Shown piece after piece: positions 15,324-23,664 of a DNA stretch of 64,000 nucleotides. The notes beneath the pieces were generated by a model. The model was given only the letters and a program-made list of their open reading frames with translations. It had not been told where the DNA came from and did not search any database. Each line of letters starts with the position of its first letter. Position 1 is the first letter of the stretch. Both the position numbers and the translations under genes were made by a program. Origin of the DNA: RGIG5299 sp045588575 (GTDB lineage Bacteria; Bacillota; Clostridia; Oscillospirales; RGIG5299); contig JAZNEJ010000017.1 in assembly GCA_045588575.1 (NCBI GenBank), forward strand, positions 1 to 64,000, in the 5' to 3' direction.

Positions 15324-16181
15324 TTATTTTTTGTCGAATAACGCGCGGCGCTTTGTGGAGAGCTGCATCATTTTTCGCATTCCGTCAATATCTTCGGATT
15401 CGAGCATATTTTTAAGCTCGCCGAACTTGTTTATAAATAAATTCATTTGTTCCAAAAGAGCGGCTTTATTGGAAACGAAAAGCTCGCTCCACATAACGTC
15501 GTTAATGCGTGCAATTCGGGTGAGGTCTTTGAACGAGTCGCCCGTGAATTTTTCCATATTTTCTTTATCGTTGCAGGTCATAAGAGTAATTGCAATGCAG
15601 TGGGTGAGCTGCGAAAGGAAGCCAATCATTTCGTCGTGCTCCTCCGGTGAAAGCGTTACGACGTTTGAAAAGCCCAAAAGTTTTCCGAGCTCCAAGCAAG
15701 TTTGAACTGCCTCGGGAGTGTTTTTTTCGGTGGGAGTTACTATGTAGTTCGCGCCGATAAATAACTTATCGGTGCTGTTTTCAACACCCGAAACCTCGCG
15801 GCCTGCCATTGGGTGAGCGGCAATAAATTCAACGTCATCACGCAAAATTTCCTGAATTTTATAAACAATGCTTCCTTTAACACCCGTTACGTCGGTAATG
15901 AGAGCGCCGCTTTTTAAAAGCGATTGATTTTTTTCAATCCACTCCACGAAAACGTGAGGATAAAGCGCAAAGATAACGAGGTCGGCATCTCCTATTATTT
16001 TTTTATCAAGCTCGGTTGAACCCTCGTCTATAATATTTTCTTTAAGCGCAAAATCAATTGAGGCTTGCTCCAAGGTAATTGCGCTTATATGAAATCCGAA
16101 GCGCTTTAACACTCTTGCATAGCTTCCGCCCAAAAGACCGAGACCAACTATTAAAATTTTTTTACTTACGTTAACTATCAT
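15324..16181 (-). CDS. tyrA: prephenate dehydrogenase
   Basis: A 285-residue enzyme that oxidatively decarboxylates prephenate to 4-hydroxyphenylpyruvate, the tyrosine branch. The Rossmann loop 'VGLGLLGGSYARVLK' lies at residues 12-26; 'DVTGVKGSIV' and 'FIAAHPMAGREVSGVENS' are the substrate-site signatures with the catalytic His. The all-helical C-terminal dimerisation domain contains 'QLTHCIAI'. No fused chorismate mutase or ACT domain, so product inhibition must come through the dehydrogenase domain if at all. It overlaps the end of aroA by four bases within the aromatic operon. Confidence 0.92.
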   Translation of the reverse strand: MIVNVSKKILIVGLGLLGGSYARVLKRFGFHISAITLEQASIDFALKENIIDEGSTELDKKIIGDADLVIFALYPHVFVEWIEKNQSLLKSGALITDVTGVKGSIVYKIQEILRDDVEFIAAHPMAGREVSGVENSTDKLFIGANYIVTPTEKNTPEAVQTCLELGKLLGFSNVVTLSPEEHDEMIGFLSQLTHCIAITLMTCNDKENMEKFTGDSFKDLTRIARINDVMWSELFVSNKAALLEQMNLFINKFGELKNMLESEDIDGMRKMMQLSTKRRALFDKK

Positions 16182-17380
16182 AAAATTTCCACTTTTGCTC
16201 CAATACGTTGTATATTTTCAAAAAAGTCGGGGTAGCTTTTATTAACTGCTTCAACGCCCTCAATAACGCCGCCCGTTTGCGATAAAATAACCGCTAACGC
16301 CATAACGATTCGGTGGTCGTTATGACCGTTTAAAGTAATATTTTGATATTTAAGCTCCTGCTTGGGTACCGTAATGCTGTTTTCGCCGAAAATAATGCCG
16401 CCGCCAAGCTTTTTAAGCTCCTCGTGCATTGAAGCGCCTCTGTCGCTTTCCTTGGCTTTGAGCCTATTCGTACCCATGAAAACCGCGCCGTTTTTAAGTG
16501 CCGAAAGGGCAAACAAAACGGGTGCGAGGTCGGGACAGTCGGAAATATCAAGAGTAGGCGAGCCGGCTGATATTTTTTTGAAATATTCCGAATAAATCTT
16601 ATCACCCTGAAGGCTTTCGGGATTTAAATTGTTAATTTTAACGTTTGAATTAAGATAATTAAAAGCATCTAAAAATGCGGCATTTGAAAAGTCGCCTTCA
16701 ATTTTGCCCGAAAAAGAAGAAAGAGAAGAGGCTTTAATTTCAATATTATATTCATCGGAAAAGTAAACGTTTGCTCCAAAGGATTTAAGGGCCGAAAGCG
16801 TTAAATAAACATAGGGTTTGCTTTCAAACGGAGGCAAAACGGTTATATGAGAATCTTCACCCGATAAAACGAGGGCAAAAATAAGTCCCGTTATAAACTG
16901 ACTGCTAACACCGCCCGAAACGGTGTAGCTTCCGCTTTTAAGCTCACCGCAAACGGTTAAGGAATTATCGCTTTTTTTAAATAAAAAGCCTTTTTCGCGG
17001 CAAAGATTTTGATAAATTTCAAGCGGTCTTTCAAAAAGACGACGGCTTCCCGAAAAGGTAACGTTTTTACCCAAAGTAAGAGCAATGGGAATGAAAAATC
17101 TTAAAGTGCTTCCGCTTTCTCTGCAATTTAAAACAGGGTTTTCGGCTTTCATAAAATTTTCGGAGAAAAGAGAAACTTTATCGTTTTCGGTTGTTATTTT
17201 AACACCGAGCGCTTTCAAACAGTCAAGCGTTGCGAGAATATCCTCGCTGTAACTTATTCCCGAAATAACAGAGGGCTTTTTTGAAAGGGCGGCAGATATA
17301 AGATATCTGTGCGCCAAGCTTTTTGAAGGCGGCGCATCAATCTCGCCCGATAAGCCAAAGGGCTTGAATTTTGCAATCAT
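16178..17380 (-). CDS. aroA: 3-phosphoshikimate 1-carboxyvinyltransferase (EPSP synthase)
   Basis: A 400-residue enzyme joining phosphoenolpyruvate to shikimate 3-phosphate. Signatures: 'APPSKSLAHRYLISAAL' at residues 16-32 (phosphate/PEP-binding Lys and Arg), 'NCRESGSTLRFFIPI' at about 93-107, 'SSQFITGLIF', 'KESDRGASMHEELKKLGG' near 315-332 and 'NDHRIVMALAV' near 357. The length is slightly shorter than the usual 420-430. It lies two bases after aroQ and overlaps tyrA, in the middle of the aromatic operon. Confidence 0.93.
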   Translation of the reverse strand: MIAKFKPFGLSGEIDAPPSKSLAHRYLISAALSKKPSVISGISYSEDILATLDCLKALGVKITTENDKVSLFSENFMKAENPVLNCRESGSTLRFFIPIALTLGKNVTFSGSRRLFERPLEIYQNLCREKGFLFKKSDNSLTVCGELKSGSYTVSGGVSSQFITGLIFALVLSGEDSHITVLPPFESKPYVYLTLSALKSFGANVYFSDEYNIEIKASSLSSFSGKIEGDFSNAAFLDAFNYLNSNVKINNLNPESLQGDKIYSEYFKKISAGSPTLDISDCPDLAPVLFALSALKNGAVFMGTNRLKAKESDRGASMHEELKKLGGGIIFGENSITVPKQELKYQNITLNGHNDHRIVMALAVILSQTGGVIEGVEAVNKSYPDFFENIQRIGAKVEIL

Positions 17381-17381
17381 A

Positions 17382-17810
17382 TTATTTTTCCTCAGTTAAA
17401 AAATCTATTGCTTCAAGATAGCCGTCGGTGCCTTTACCTGAAATCGTTTTAACGCAGGCAAGACGAATATAGCTTATTTGTCTGAATTCCTCGCGCTTTG
17501 AAAGGTCTGAAATATGTACCTCAACGGTGGGAAGGTTAACCGACTTAACGGCATCTAAAAGCGCAACGCTTGTGTGGGTATAGGCGCCGGGATTTATAAC
17601 TATTCCGTCGGCGTTGTTGTAGGCTCTTTGAATTTCGTCAACCAAACCGCCCTCGTGGTTAGACTGAAAAAACTCAACCTCAACGCCTTTTTTCTCGCAA
17701 TGAATTTTAATTTTTTCAATAAGGTCGGCATAGGTTTCGTTGCCGTAATGATTCGGCTCTCTGATGCCGAGCATATTTAAATTCGGTCCGTTAATAACAA
17801 AAATTTTCAT
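17382..17810 (-). CDS. aroQ: 3-dehydroquinate dehydratase, type II
   Basis: A 142-residue type II dehydroquinase converting 3-dehydroquinate to 3-dehydroshikimate. The family start 'INGPNLNMLGIREPNHYG' (residues 6-23) holds the catalytic Tyr; 'FQSNHEGGLVDEIQRA', 'VINPGAYTHTSVAL' and 'VEVHISDLSKREEFR' complete the active site with the conserved His residues. It is the small trans-acting dodecameric type, distinct from AroD. Five bases separate it from the aroE-aroK fusion gene. Confidence 0.95.
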   Translation of the reverse strand: MKIFVINGPNLNMLGIREPNHYGNETYADLIEKIKIHCEKKGVEVEFFQSNHEGGLVDEIQRAYNNADGIVINPGAYTHTSVALLDAVKSVNLPTVEVHISDLSKREEFRQISYIRLACVKTISGKGTDGYLEAIDFLTEEK

Positions 17811-17814
17811 ATTA

Positions 17815-19053
17815 TCAGCTCCGTTTATTTTTTAAAATGAATTCGGCGGCCTCGATAGGCGTTTTAAAAACAGGGACTGTTACGTCAGCCGTGCCTTTAT
17901 AAATTTCAATTCTTTCGTCATATAGCTTTTTAAGCTTATCAAAGGTGTTTGAAAGAGGACGTGAATCGGTTGCGGTTAAGCGCTCCAAATCAGCATCTAT
18001 AAAGAAAATTTTGCCGTTTTGTTTAAGAGCGTTTATATTTTCTTCTCTTAAAACGGCTCCGCCGCCTGTTGCAATAATTTGAGAACATTTTGAAGATGCT
18101 TCAAAAATTACTTGGCTTTCCAAATCTCTGAAAGCCTTTTCGCCGCATTCAGATATAATTTCTTTTGGACTTTTGCCCGTTTTCTTTTCAATTTCCTCAT
18201 CGGTATCTAAAATTTCAAAGCCATCAAGATTTAAAAGCTTTGCAACCGTGCTTTTGCCCGACGATGGCATTCCCGTTAAAACCACGTTTTCCTTTGCGGA
18301 AAAAAGAGAATTGAAAAGTTCATCGCCAACCTCTTTTTTAATTTCTTTTAAGGTAAATTTTTCGGCGGCGAAAACTGCCTGCATAACGAGCATATAAAGA
18401 CCGCCCTCGGCTTTAATTCCTCTTTTTTTCGCATCAATTACAAGCTTTGTGCGAAGCGGATTGTAAACGGCATCAATAACACCTTCAAGATTTTTAAAAG
18501 GGGAAACGTCAATCGGCGAAGCGTTAACGTTTGGAAACATTCCAACGGGAGTGGTGTTAATTATAATTTCGGTATCGAGATGAGAAGACAAGGCGTCATC
18601 GTAGCTAATGGCTTTTTCGCTTCTTTTTCGGCTTACGGTTAGAATTTCAGTCGCACCCAAATCTTCACAAACGGCTTTTGCGGTTAACGAAGTGCCGCCC
18701 GAGCCCAAAATCAAAACCTTTTTACCGTTTAAATTTAAGCCGAGCCTTAAAATAAGCGCTTTTAATCCGTAATAATCGGTGTTGTATCCGTAAAGAAAGC
18801 CGTTTTTGTTTATAACGGTGTTAACTGCGCCTATTCGCTTGGCTTCGTTACTTAACGCATCTAAATAGGGAATAACCGTTTGCTTATAAGGAACGGTAAC
18901 GTTAACGGCGTTAAAGCTTTTTTCTTTAAAAAAGCTGTCAAATTCAATTTCATTAAGCTCAATAAGCTCGTAATTATAGTCGGCAAGACGGGCGTGCACC
19001 TCTTTTGAAAAGCTGTGCCCAAGCTTTTTGCCAACCAAACCGTATCTTTTCAT
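17815..19053 (-). CDS. aroE-aroK: shikimate dehydrogenase-shikimate kinase fusion
   Basis: A 412-residue bifunctional protein catalysing two consecutive steps. Residues 1-250 are AroE: 'GLVGKKLGHSFSKEVH' at the shikimate site, 'NVTVPYKQ' (51-58), 'GAVNTV', 'GYNTDYYGL', and the NADP loop 'LGSGGTSLTAKA' (116-127). Residues 255-412 are AroK: Walker A 'GMPSSGKST' (261-269), 'DTDEEIEKKTGKSPKEI', 'ATGGGAV' and lid 'DSRPLS'. A shikimate intermediate could pass between domains. AroE and AroK are separate in most bacteria; the fusion is rare but known in scattered genomes. The operon lacks any other aroE or aroK. Confidence 0.93.
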   Translation of the reverse strand: MKRYGLVGKKLGHSFSKEVHARLADYNYELIELNEIEFDSFFKEKSFNAVNVTVPYKQTVIPYLDALSNEAKRIGAVNTVINKNGFLYGYNTDYYGLKALILRLGLNLNGKKVLILGSGGTSLTAKAVCEDLGATEILTVSRKRSEKAISYDDALSSHLDTEIIINTTPVGMFPNVNASPIDVSPFKNLEGVIDAVYNPLRTKLVIDAKKRGIKAEGGLYMLVMQAVFAAEKFTLKEIKKEVGDELFNSLFSAKENVVLTGMPSSGKSTVAKLLNLDGFEILDTDEEIEKKTGKSPKEIISECGEKAFRDLESQVIFEASSKCSQIIATGGGAVLREENINALKQNGKIFFIDADLERLTATDSRPLSNTFDKLKKLYDERIEIYKGTADVTVPVFKTPIEAAEFILKNKRS

Positions 19054-19073
19054 TTAAAAATCCCGCTTTGATA

Positions 19074-20162
19074 TTATTTTAAAAAATCAGTTCCGAAACG
19101 CATTGAAAGAGCGTCGTAAATAACTATTGCCGAAGCGGCGTCCTGCACGGCTCTTGCGCGGAAAACAATTGCAGGGTCGTGTCTGCCTTTTGCCTCGAGC
19201 ACCGTTTCTGTCATTGTTTTCAAATCAACCGTTTTTTGAGGCTTAAAGATGGTGGGAGTGGGCTTAATTGCGGTGCGGAAAATAATGGGCATTCCGTTTG
19301 TAATACCGCCGTTAATGCCGCCGCTGTTGTTGGTTTCGCAAACTATTTTTCCGTTTTCGATTTTCATTTGGTCGTTTGCTTCGCTGCCCTTCATATCGGC
19401 GATATCGAAGCCTTTCCCGAATTCAATACCCTTAACGGCGGGAATGGAAAACATCATATGCGAAAGCATGCTCTCGCAGGAATCAAACCACGGCTCGAAA
19501 ACGCCTTCAGGCATTCCCGTAATAACCGTTTCCAAAACTCCGCCCACACTGTCGCCCTCTTTTGAGGCTTCCAAAATTGCGGCTTTCATTTTTTCGCCTG
19601 CATTATCGTTTAAAACCGCAAAGCTTTTTTTGCTTAAAGCGGCAATATCATCTTTGTAATTTTCAAAATCTTTATCGCAAATTCCGGCGCATTTTTTTAC
19701 GTGCGTGCCGATGTATATTCCTTTTTGCTCCAATGCAAATTTGCAAACGGCGCCTGCGGCAACGAGCGCTGCGGTAATTCTTCCGCTGAAATGGCCGCCG
19801 CCTCGAAAGTCCTGAAATCCGTGATATTTACACTCGGCGGCATAGTCGGCGTGAGAGGGCCTTAAAACCGTTTTCATTTCATCGTAGTCTTGACTTTTAA
19901 CGTTTTCGTTGGGAATTATAACGGTTAACGGAGTGCCCGTTGCTTTGCCGTTAAAAACGCCGCTTATAATTTTAAAGGCGTCTTTTTCTTTTCGGGGAGT
20001 TGAAAAAATTCCGTCGGGACGTCTTAAAGAAAGCATATTTTCAATATACTCGGCATTTATTTCAAGCCCCGGAGCAAGACCGTCGAGCACTGCGCCTATA
20101 TATTCTCCGTGGCTTTCGCCGAAAAGGGTTATAAGCAAGCTGTTTCCGAAGGTGTTTTTCAT
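19074..20162 (-). CDS. aroC: chorismate synthase
   Basis: A 362-residue FMN-dependent enzyme converting EPSP to chorismate. Signatures: 'GESHGEYIGAVLDGLAPG' at residues 15-32, 'RRPDG' phosphate site, 'RPSHADYAAECKYHGFQDFR' (about 101-120), 'GGGHFSGRITAALVAAGA', and 'GRHDPAIVFRARAVQDAAS' near the C-terminus. Length is normal. It overlaps the end of aroB by four bases and precedes the aroE-aroK fusion by 20. Confidence 0.95.
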   Translation of the reverse strand: MKNTFGNSLLITLFGESHGEYIGAVLDGLAPGLEINAEYIENMLSLRRPDGIFSTPRKEKDAFKIISGVFNGKATGTPLTVIIPNENVKSQDYDEMKTVLRPSHADYAAECKYHGFQDFRGGGHFSGRITAALVAAGAVCKFALEQKGIYIGTHVKKCAGICDKDFENYKDDIAALSKKSFAVLNDNAGEKMKAAILEASKEGDSVGGVLETVITGMPEGVFEPWFDSCESMLSHMMFSIPAVKGIEFGKGFDIADMKGSEANDQMKIENGKIVCETNNSGGINGGITNGMPIIFRTAIKPTPTIFKPQKTVDLKTMTETVLEAKGRHDPAIVFRARAVQDAASAIVIYDALSMRFGTDFLK

Positions 20163-21172
20163 TTTTCAATTTCCTCCAAAATCTTTTTTGCAAAAGCTAT
20201 AAGCTCGTCTTTGCCAACCGTTTTCATTTCATAGCTTCCTATTTTTGAAACGGTTGTAACGGTAACGAGCTCGCCGTCGGCTTTTTTATCGAAGCTTGCG
20301 GCGTCTTTGATTTTTTCCCAATCGTAATTTATTTCTCTGTAAAGATTGCACTTTTTCAAAACGTTAATAACTCTTTTGCGAATTGCATCATCGCACATGG
20401 GGAGCATTCCGAGAGCAACGCACTCGCCGTGATAAAGAGCGTGAGCGCTTTCAATTCCGTGCCCTACCGTGTGGCCGAAATTTAAAATTTTTCTCACTCC
20501 CGCTTCCTTTTCGTCCTCTTCAACAACGCTTTTTTTAACGTTTAACGAGCGAATTATAATTTCGTCTATATTATCCTTAATATCTTGGCTTTCCAAAATG
20601 TCAAAAAGCGTTTCATCAGAAGTAAGCGCCATTTTTATTGCCTCGGCAATGCCGTTTGAAAACTGTCTTTCATCAAGTGTTAAAAGAAGCTCGGGGTCTA
20701 TTAACACCTTTTTCGGCTGATAAAAAGCGCCTATAACGTTTTTAACGCCGTTAAAGTTTATTGCCGTTTTGCCGCCTATTGAGGAGTCGATTTGAGAAAG
20801 AACGGTTGTGGGAAGGTTATAAAAATCAATTCCTCTCATATAAACCGATGCGGCAAAGCCCGAAAGGTCGCCAACCACACCGCCGCCAACGGCAATAACG
20901 CAGTCTTTTCTTGAAAGACCGCTTTCGAGCATGGCTTTAAGAATTTCTTGAAGAGTTTCAAAGCTTTTCGAGCCTTCGCCTTGATTAACGGTGAAGATAA
21001 AGCTTTTTTTACAAAGCGAGGCAAGAGTTTTTGCATATTCCGAGGGAACGCCCGAATCGGTTATAATGAAAACGCGTCGGTTTAAATTAAAATGCTCGTT
21101 TGCGTTTTTTAAAGCCCCGCGAGAAACCGCTATGTCGTAGCTTTTTTCGCCTAAGTTTAAATGAATAACCAT
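20159..21172 (-). CDS. aroB: 3-dehydroquinate synthase
   Basis: A 337-residue NAD- and metal-dependent enzyme cyclising DAHP to 3-dehydroquinate. Seen: 'NQGEGSKSFETLQEIL', 'AVGGGVVGDLSGFAASVYMR' (the glycine-rich NAD loop), 'PTTVLSQIDSSIGGKTAIN' and 'LNFGHTVGHGIESA' with metal-binding His residues. I chose ATG 21172 because AAGGTG lies seven bases upstream, the protein then begins at the usual place, and the frame no longer overlaps pheA; upstream in-frame codons inside pheA were not used. Confidence 0.93.
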   Translation of the reverse strand: MVIHLNLGEKSYDIAVSRGALKNANEHFNLNRRVFIITDSGVPSEYAKTLASLCKKSFIFTVNQGEGSKSFETLQEILKAMLESGLSRKDCVIAVGGGVVGDLSGFAASVYMRGIDFYNLPTTVLSQIDSSIGGKTAINFNGVKNVIGAFYQPKKVLIDPELLLTLDERQFSNGIAEAIKMALTSDETLFDILESQDIKDNIDEIIIRSLNVKKSVVEEDEKEAGVRKILNFGHTVGHGIESAHALYHGECVALGMLPMCDDAIRKRVINVLKKCNLYREINYDWEKIKDAASFDKKADGELVTVTTVSKIGSYEMKTVGKDELIAFAKKILEEIEK

Positions 21173-21182
21173 TTTTTTCACC

Positions 21183-22271
21183 TTATATTTCAGTATGCGG
21201 AGCAAAACTTCCCGCAATTTTCAACTCGTCGCAAACAGCTTTAAGCTCGTTTAACATTTTTTTGCCTTTTTCACTGCTCACGCTACCGTCAATTTCCACG
21301 TAGAAATAATATTGCCACGAATGTTTTTTCATAGGTCTGCTACGAAGGGCAGTCATATTGTAGCCTTGTTCTCCTATAATGGAAAGAGCTTTTGCAAGAG
21401 AGCCTGCCTCGTGCTTTACGGTGAACATTAAAACCGTGCTGGTAAGAGAAGCGGCAGTTGAGTTTATCTTCGAAAGCACGGCGAAACGGGTGGTGTTTTC
21501 GCTTTTTTTGTTTACGTTTGCCTCAATAACCTTTAATCCGTAAATTTCAGCCGTTTCAACGCTTGCAATTGCCCCGAACGATTTATCGTTTAATTCAAAA
21601 ACTCTTTTTGCGGCAAGGGCAGTGTTGTTTGCCTCTTCCGTTTCAAAGCCTTTAAGCTCAATGTAGTCGTGGCACTGGCTTAATGCTTGCGGATGGCTGG
21701 TAACCTTTTTAATATCTTCAAGCTTGGCGGAAGAAAGTCCCAATAAATTCTGATGAATTTCAAGCTCGTAAATACCGTTTATAAAAAGCTCGCCCGAGAA
21801 AATGAGGTCTATTGTTTGACCTACCTCGCCGGCATAACTGTTTTCAATGGGAAGCACCGCAACGTCGCATTCGCTTTTTAAAACCGAGTCGTAAGCGGCT
21901 TTGAAATCACCGTATGAAATACGGTTTGCCTTGGGGAAAATTCTTCCTGCGGCAATATGTGCAAATGCGCCGGGCACACCGCTATAAGCCACCTTTAATC
22001 CGTTTTGCATACGGTATTGGTAGGCGCGCGAAACCGACATAACGTTTTTAATATAATCAATATAATATTCCTTTAAAACCTCGTCTTCAATGAGGGCGGA
22101 GTTTTTTGAAATAACTTCGGCTTCTCTTTTTTCATCCAAAACGGGAAGCCCCTGCTCTTTTTTATATTGGTAAATGTCTTCTGCGGCCTTCATTCTTTTA
22201 ACGAAAAGAGCCGCCATTTCCTTATCTATTTTATTTATGGATTCTCTTGCTTTCAAAAGCTTATTTTCCAT
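21183..22271 (-). CDS. pheA: chorismate mutase-prephenate dehydratase (P-protein)
   Basis: A 362-residue bifunctional enzyme of the phenylalanine branch. Residues 1-90 are an AroQ-type chorismate mutase ('ARESINKIDKEMAALFVKRM'). Residues about 92-270 are prephenate dehydratase ('VAYSGVPGAFAHIAA', 'PIENSYAGEVGQTIDL', 'TTRFAVL' with the catalytic Thr). Residues about 280-358 are an ACT regulatory domain ('KHEAGSLAKALSIIGEQGYN', 'ALRSRPMKKHSWQYYFYVEI'), where Phe would bind; the usual ESRP reads RSRP here. The gene lies 18 bases after aroF in an operon that also has a Phe/Tyr leader peptide. Confidence 0.93.
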   Translation of the reverse strand: MENKLLKARESINKIDKEMAALFVKRMKAAEDIYQYKKEQGLPVLDEKREAEVISKNSALIEDEVLKEYYIDYIKNVMSVSRAYQYRMQNGLKVAYSGVPGAFAHIAAGRIFPKANRISYGDFKAAYDSVLKSECDVAVLPIENSYAGEVGQTIDLIFSGELFINGIYELEIHQNLLGLSSAKLEDIKKVTSHPQALSQCHDYIELKGFETEEANNTALAAKRVFELNDKSFGAIASVETAEIYGLKVIEANVNKKSENTTRFAVLSKINSTAASLTSTVLMFTVKHEAGSLAKALSIIGEQGYNMTALRSRPMKKHSWQYYFYVEIDGSVSSEKGKKMLNELKAVCDELKIAGSFAPHTEI

Positions 22272-22289
22272 TTTTTCACCTTCATGAAA

Positions 22290-23315
22290 TTAGATTTTTT
22301 CGGCAATTTCCAAAACGAGATTTTCGGTTTTTTCCCAGCCTAAACAAGGGTCGGTAATAGATTTTCCGAAAACGTGCCCGTGAGCATCCTGCGAGCCGTC
22401 TTCAAGATAGCTTTCAATCATAAGGCCTTTAACAAGACGCTTTATATCACTGTTTTGAGAGCGACTGTGGACAATATCCTTTGCAATTCGAATTTGTTCA
22501 AGATATTGCTTGTTGGAGTTGTTGTGGTTGGTATCTACTATAACCGAGGGATTTGAAAGATTTGCTTTTTCATAAAGCTCTTCGAGCCTTAAAAGGTCCT
22601 CGTAATGATAATTGGAAACGTTTCTGCCGGTATAGTCAACGTAGCCTCGCAAAATGGCGTGAGCATAGGCGTTTCCGTCGCTGGTTACTTCCCAGCCTCT
22701 GTAAAGAAAAGTGTGTCCCGTTCTCGCCGCAGAAATTGAGTTTATCATAACGCTTAAGTCGCCGCTTGTGGGATTTTTCATACCAACGGGAATTTCAAGA
22801 CCGCTTGCGGTAAGCCTGTGCTGCTGGTTTTCAACCGAGCGAGCGCCGATTGCAACGTAGGAGAGCAAGTCAGAAAGATAGCGGTAATTTTCGGGGTAGA
22901 GCATTTCGTCTGCCGACGAAAAGCCGTAATCGCGAAGAGCGGCAAGGTGAAGCTCTCTTATTGCAACTATGCCCTTATACATATCGGGCTTGGCTTCGGG
23001 GTCGGGCTGATGGAGCATTCCCTTATAGCCCTGACCGGTTGTTCTCGGCTTGTTGGTGTAAACGCGCGGAATCATTAAAATTTTATCTGAAACACGCTCC
23101 TGAAGCCTTGCAAGACGTGAAAGATATTCCAAAACCGGCTCGCTGTGGTCTGCCGAGCAGGGACCGATTATGAGAAGAAATTTTTCGCTTTTTCCGTCGA
23201 AAATTTTTCTTATCTCTTCATCTCTTAAAATTTTAACGGCTTCCATTTCCTTGGTTACGGGAAATTCTTTTTTAACGTCCTTGGGAATTGGGAGCTTTCT
23301 GTGAAAATTCATCAT
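22290..23315 (-). CDS. aroF: 3-deoxy-7-phosphoheptulonate (DAHP) synthase, class I
   Basis: A 341-residue class I DAHP synthase condensing erythrose 4-phosphate and PEP, the entry step of the pathway. Visible motifs: 'LLIIGPCSADHSEPVLEYL' near residues 46-64, 'IPRVYTNKPRTTGQGYKG' near 82-99, 'GARSVENQQHRLTASGLEIP', 'GMKNPTSGD' and 'DTNHNNSNK'. Its length matches the E. coli AroF/AroG/AroH type. It is the first structural gene after the leader-peptide attenuator, with GAGG nine bases before the ATG. Choice among paralogue names is arbitrary. Confidence 0.93.
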   Translation of the reverse strand: MMNFHRKLPIPKDVKKEFPVTKEMEAVKILRDEEIRKIFDGKSEKFLLIIGPCSADHSEPVLEYLSRLARLQERVSDKILMIPRVYTNKPRTTGQGYKGMLHQPDPEAKPDMYKGIVAIRELHLAALRDYGFSSADEMLYPENYRYLSDLLSYVAIGARSVENQQHRLTASGLEIPVGMKNPTSGDLSVMINSISAARTGHTFLYRGWEVTSDGNAYAHAILRGYVDYTGRNVSNYHYEDLLRLEELYEKANLSNPSVIVDTNHNNSNKQYLEQIRIAKDIVHSRSQNSDIKRLVKGLMIESYLEDGSQDAHGHVFGKSITDPCLGWEKTENLVLEIAEKI

Positions 23316-23356
23316 TGTTTTTTGCCTCGTTTCTTGGGATTTTCATTTTAAAAATA

Positions 23357-23407
23357 AAAAAATCCGCCTTCTGTGTGCCAAAAGCACGACGAATGCGGAC
23401 TGACCTG
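23357..23407 (-). terminator. attenuator: terminator and antiterminator segments of the aromatic leader
   Basis: Minus strand: TCCGC-TTC-GTGC pairs with GCAC-GAA-GCGGA across 23363-23398 and ends in a T-run (23357-23362). The overlapping segment CAGGTCAGTCC (23397-23407) can instead pair with GGGCTGCCCTG (23450-23460) inside the leader peptide gene, 10 of 11 pairs including one G-U. The two structures are mutually exclusive, as in classical ribosome-mediated attenuation. Confidence 0.8.
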
Positions 23408-23426
23408 TTATTTGTTTCCGAATTTT

Positions 23427-23501
23427 TTACTTTTCGGATTTCACAAAAGCAGGGCAGCCCTTAACAAAATAAAAGTAATAAAAGCTTTTATTAACAAACA
23501 T
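23427..23501 (-). CDS. Phe/Tyr-rich leader peptide of the aromatic operon
   Basis: A 24-codon gene too short for usual calling: ATG with AAGGAGG seven bases upstream, translation MFVNKSFYYFYFVKGCPAFV ending in Lys and TAA. Five Phe and three Tyr, with a run FYYFYF, is the signature of a leader that senses charged tRNA-Phe and tRNA-Tyr. Stalling on the run would leave the GGGCTGCCCTG segment (just downstream) free to form the antiterminator. The gene lies between a perfect promoter and the attenuator, upstream of aroF and pheA. Confidence 0.85.
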   Translation of the reverse strand: MFVNKSFYYFYFVKGCPAFVKSEK

Positions 23502-23532
23502 GGCCGTTCCTCCTTTGTGAATTGATGTTCAC

Positions 23533-23561
23533 ATTATATGCCCGTTTTTTCCGTTTGTCAA
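23533..23561 (-). promoter_or_regulatory. promoter of the aromatic amino acid operon
   Basis: Minus strand TTGACA, 17 bases, TATAAT, about 32 bases before the leader peptide start. Consensus in both boxes. Confidence 0.85.
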
Positions 23562-23664
23562 TAGTTTTTTTGAAAAAAACATTAAAAAAGGAGAAAAAAT
23601 TTGCCCGCATTCTTTTATTCGGTTTTTTATTTATATAGATATTTAAGCTGAATAAAAATAAAAA

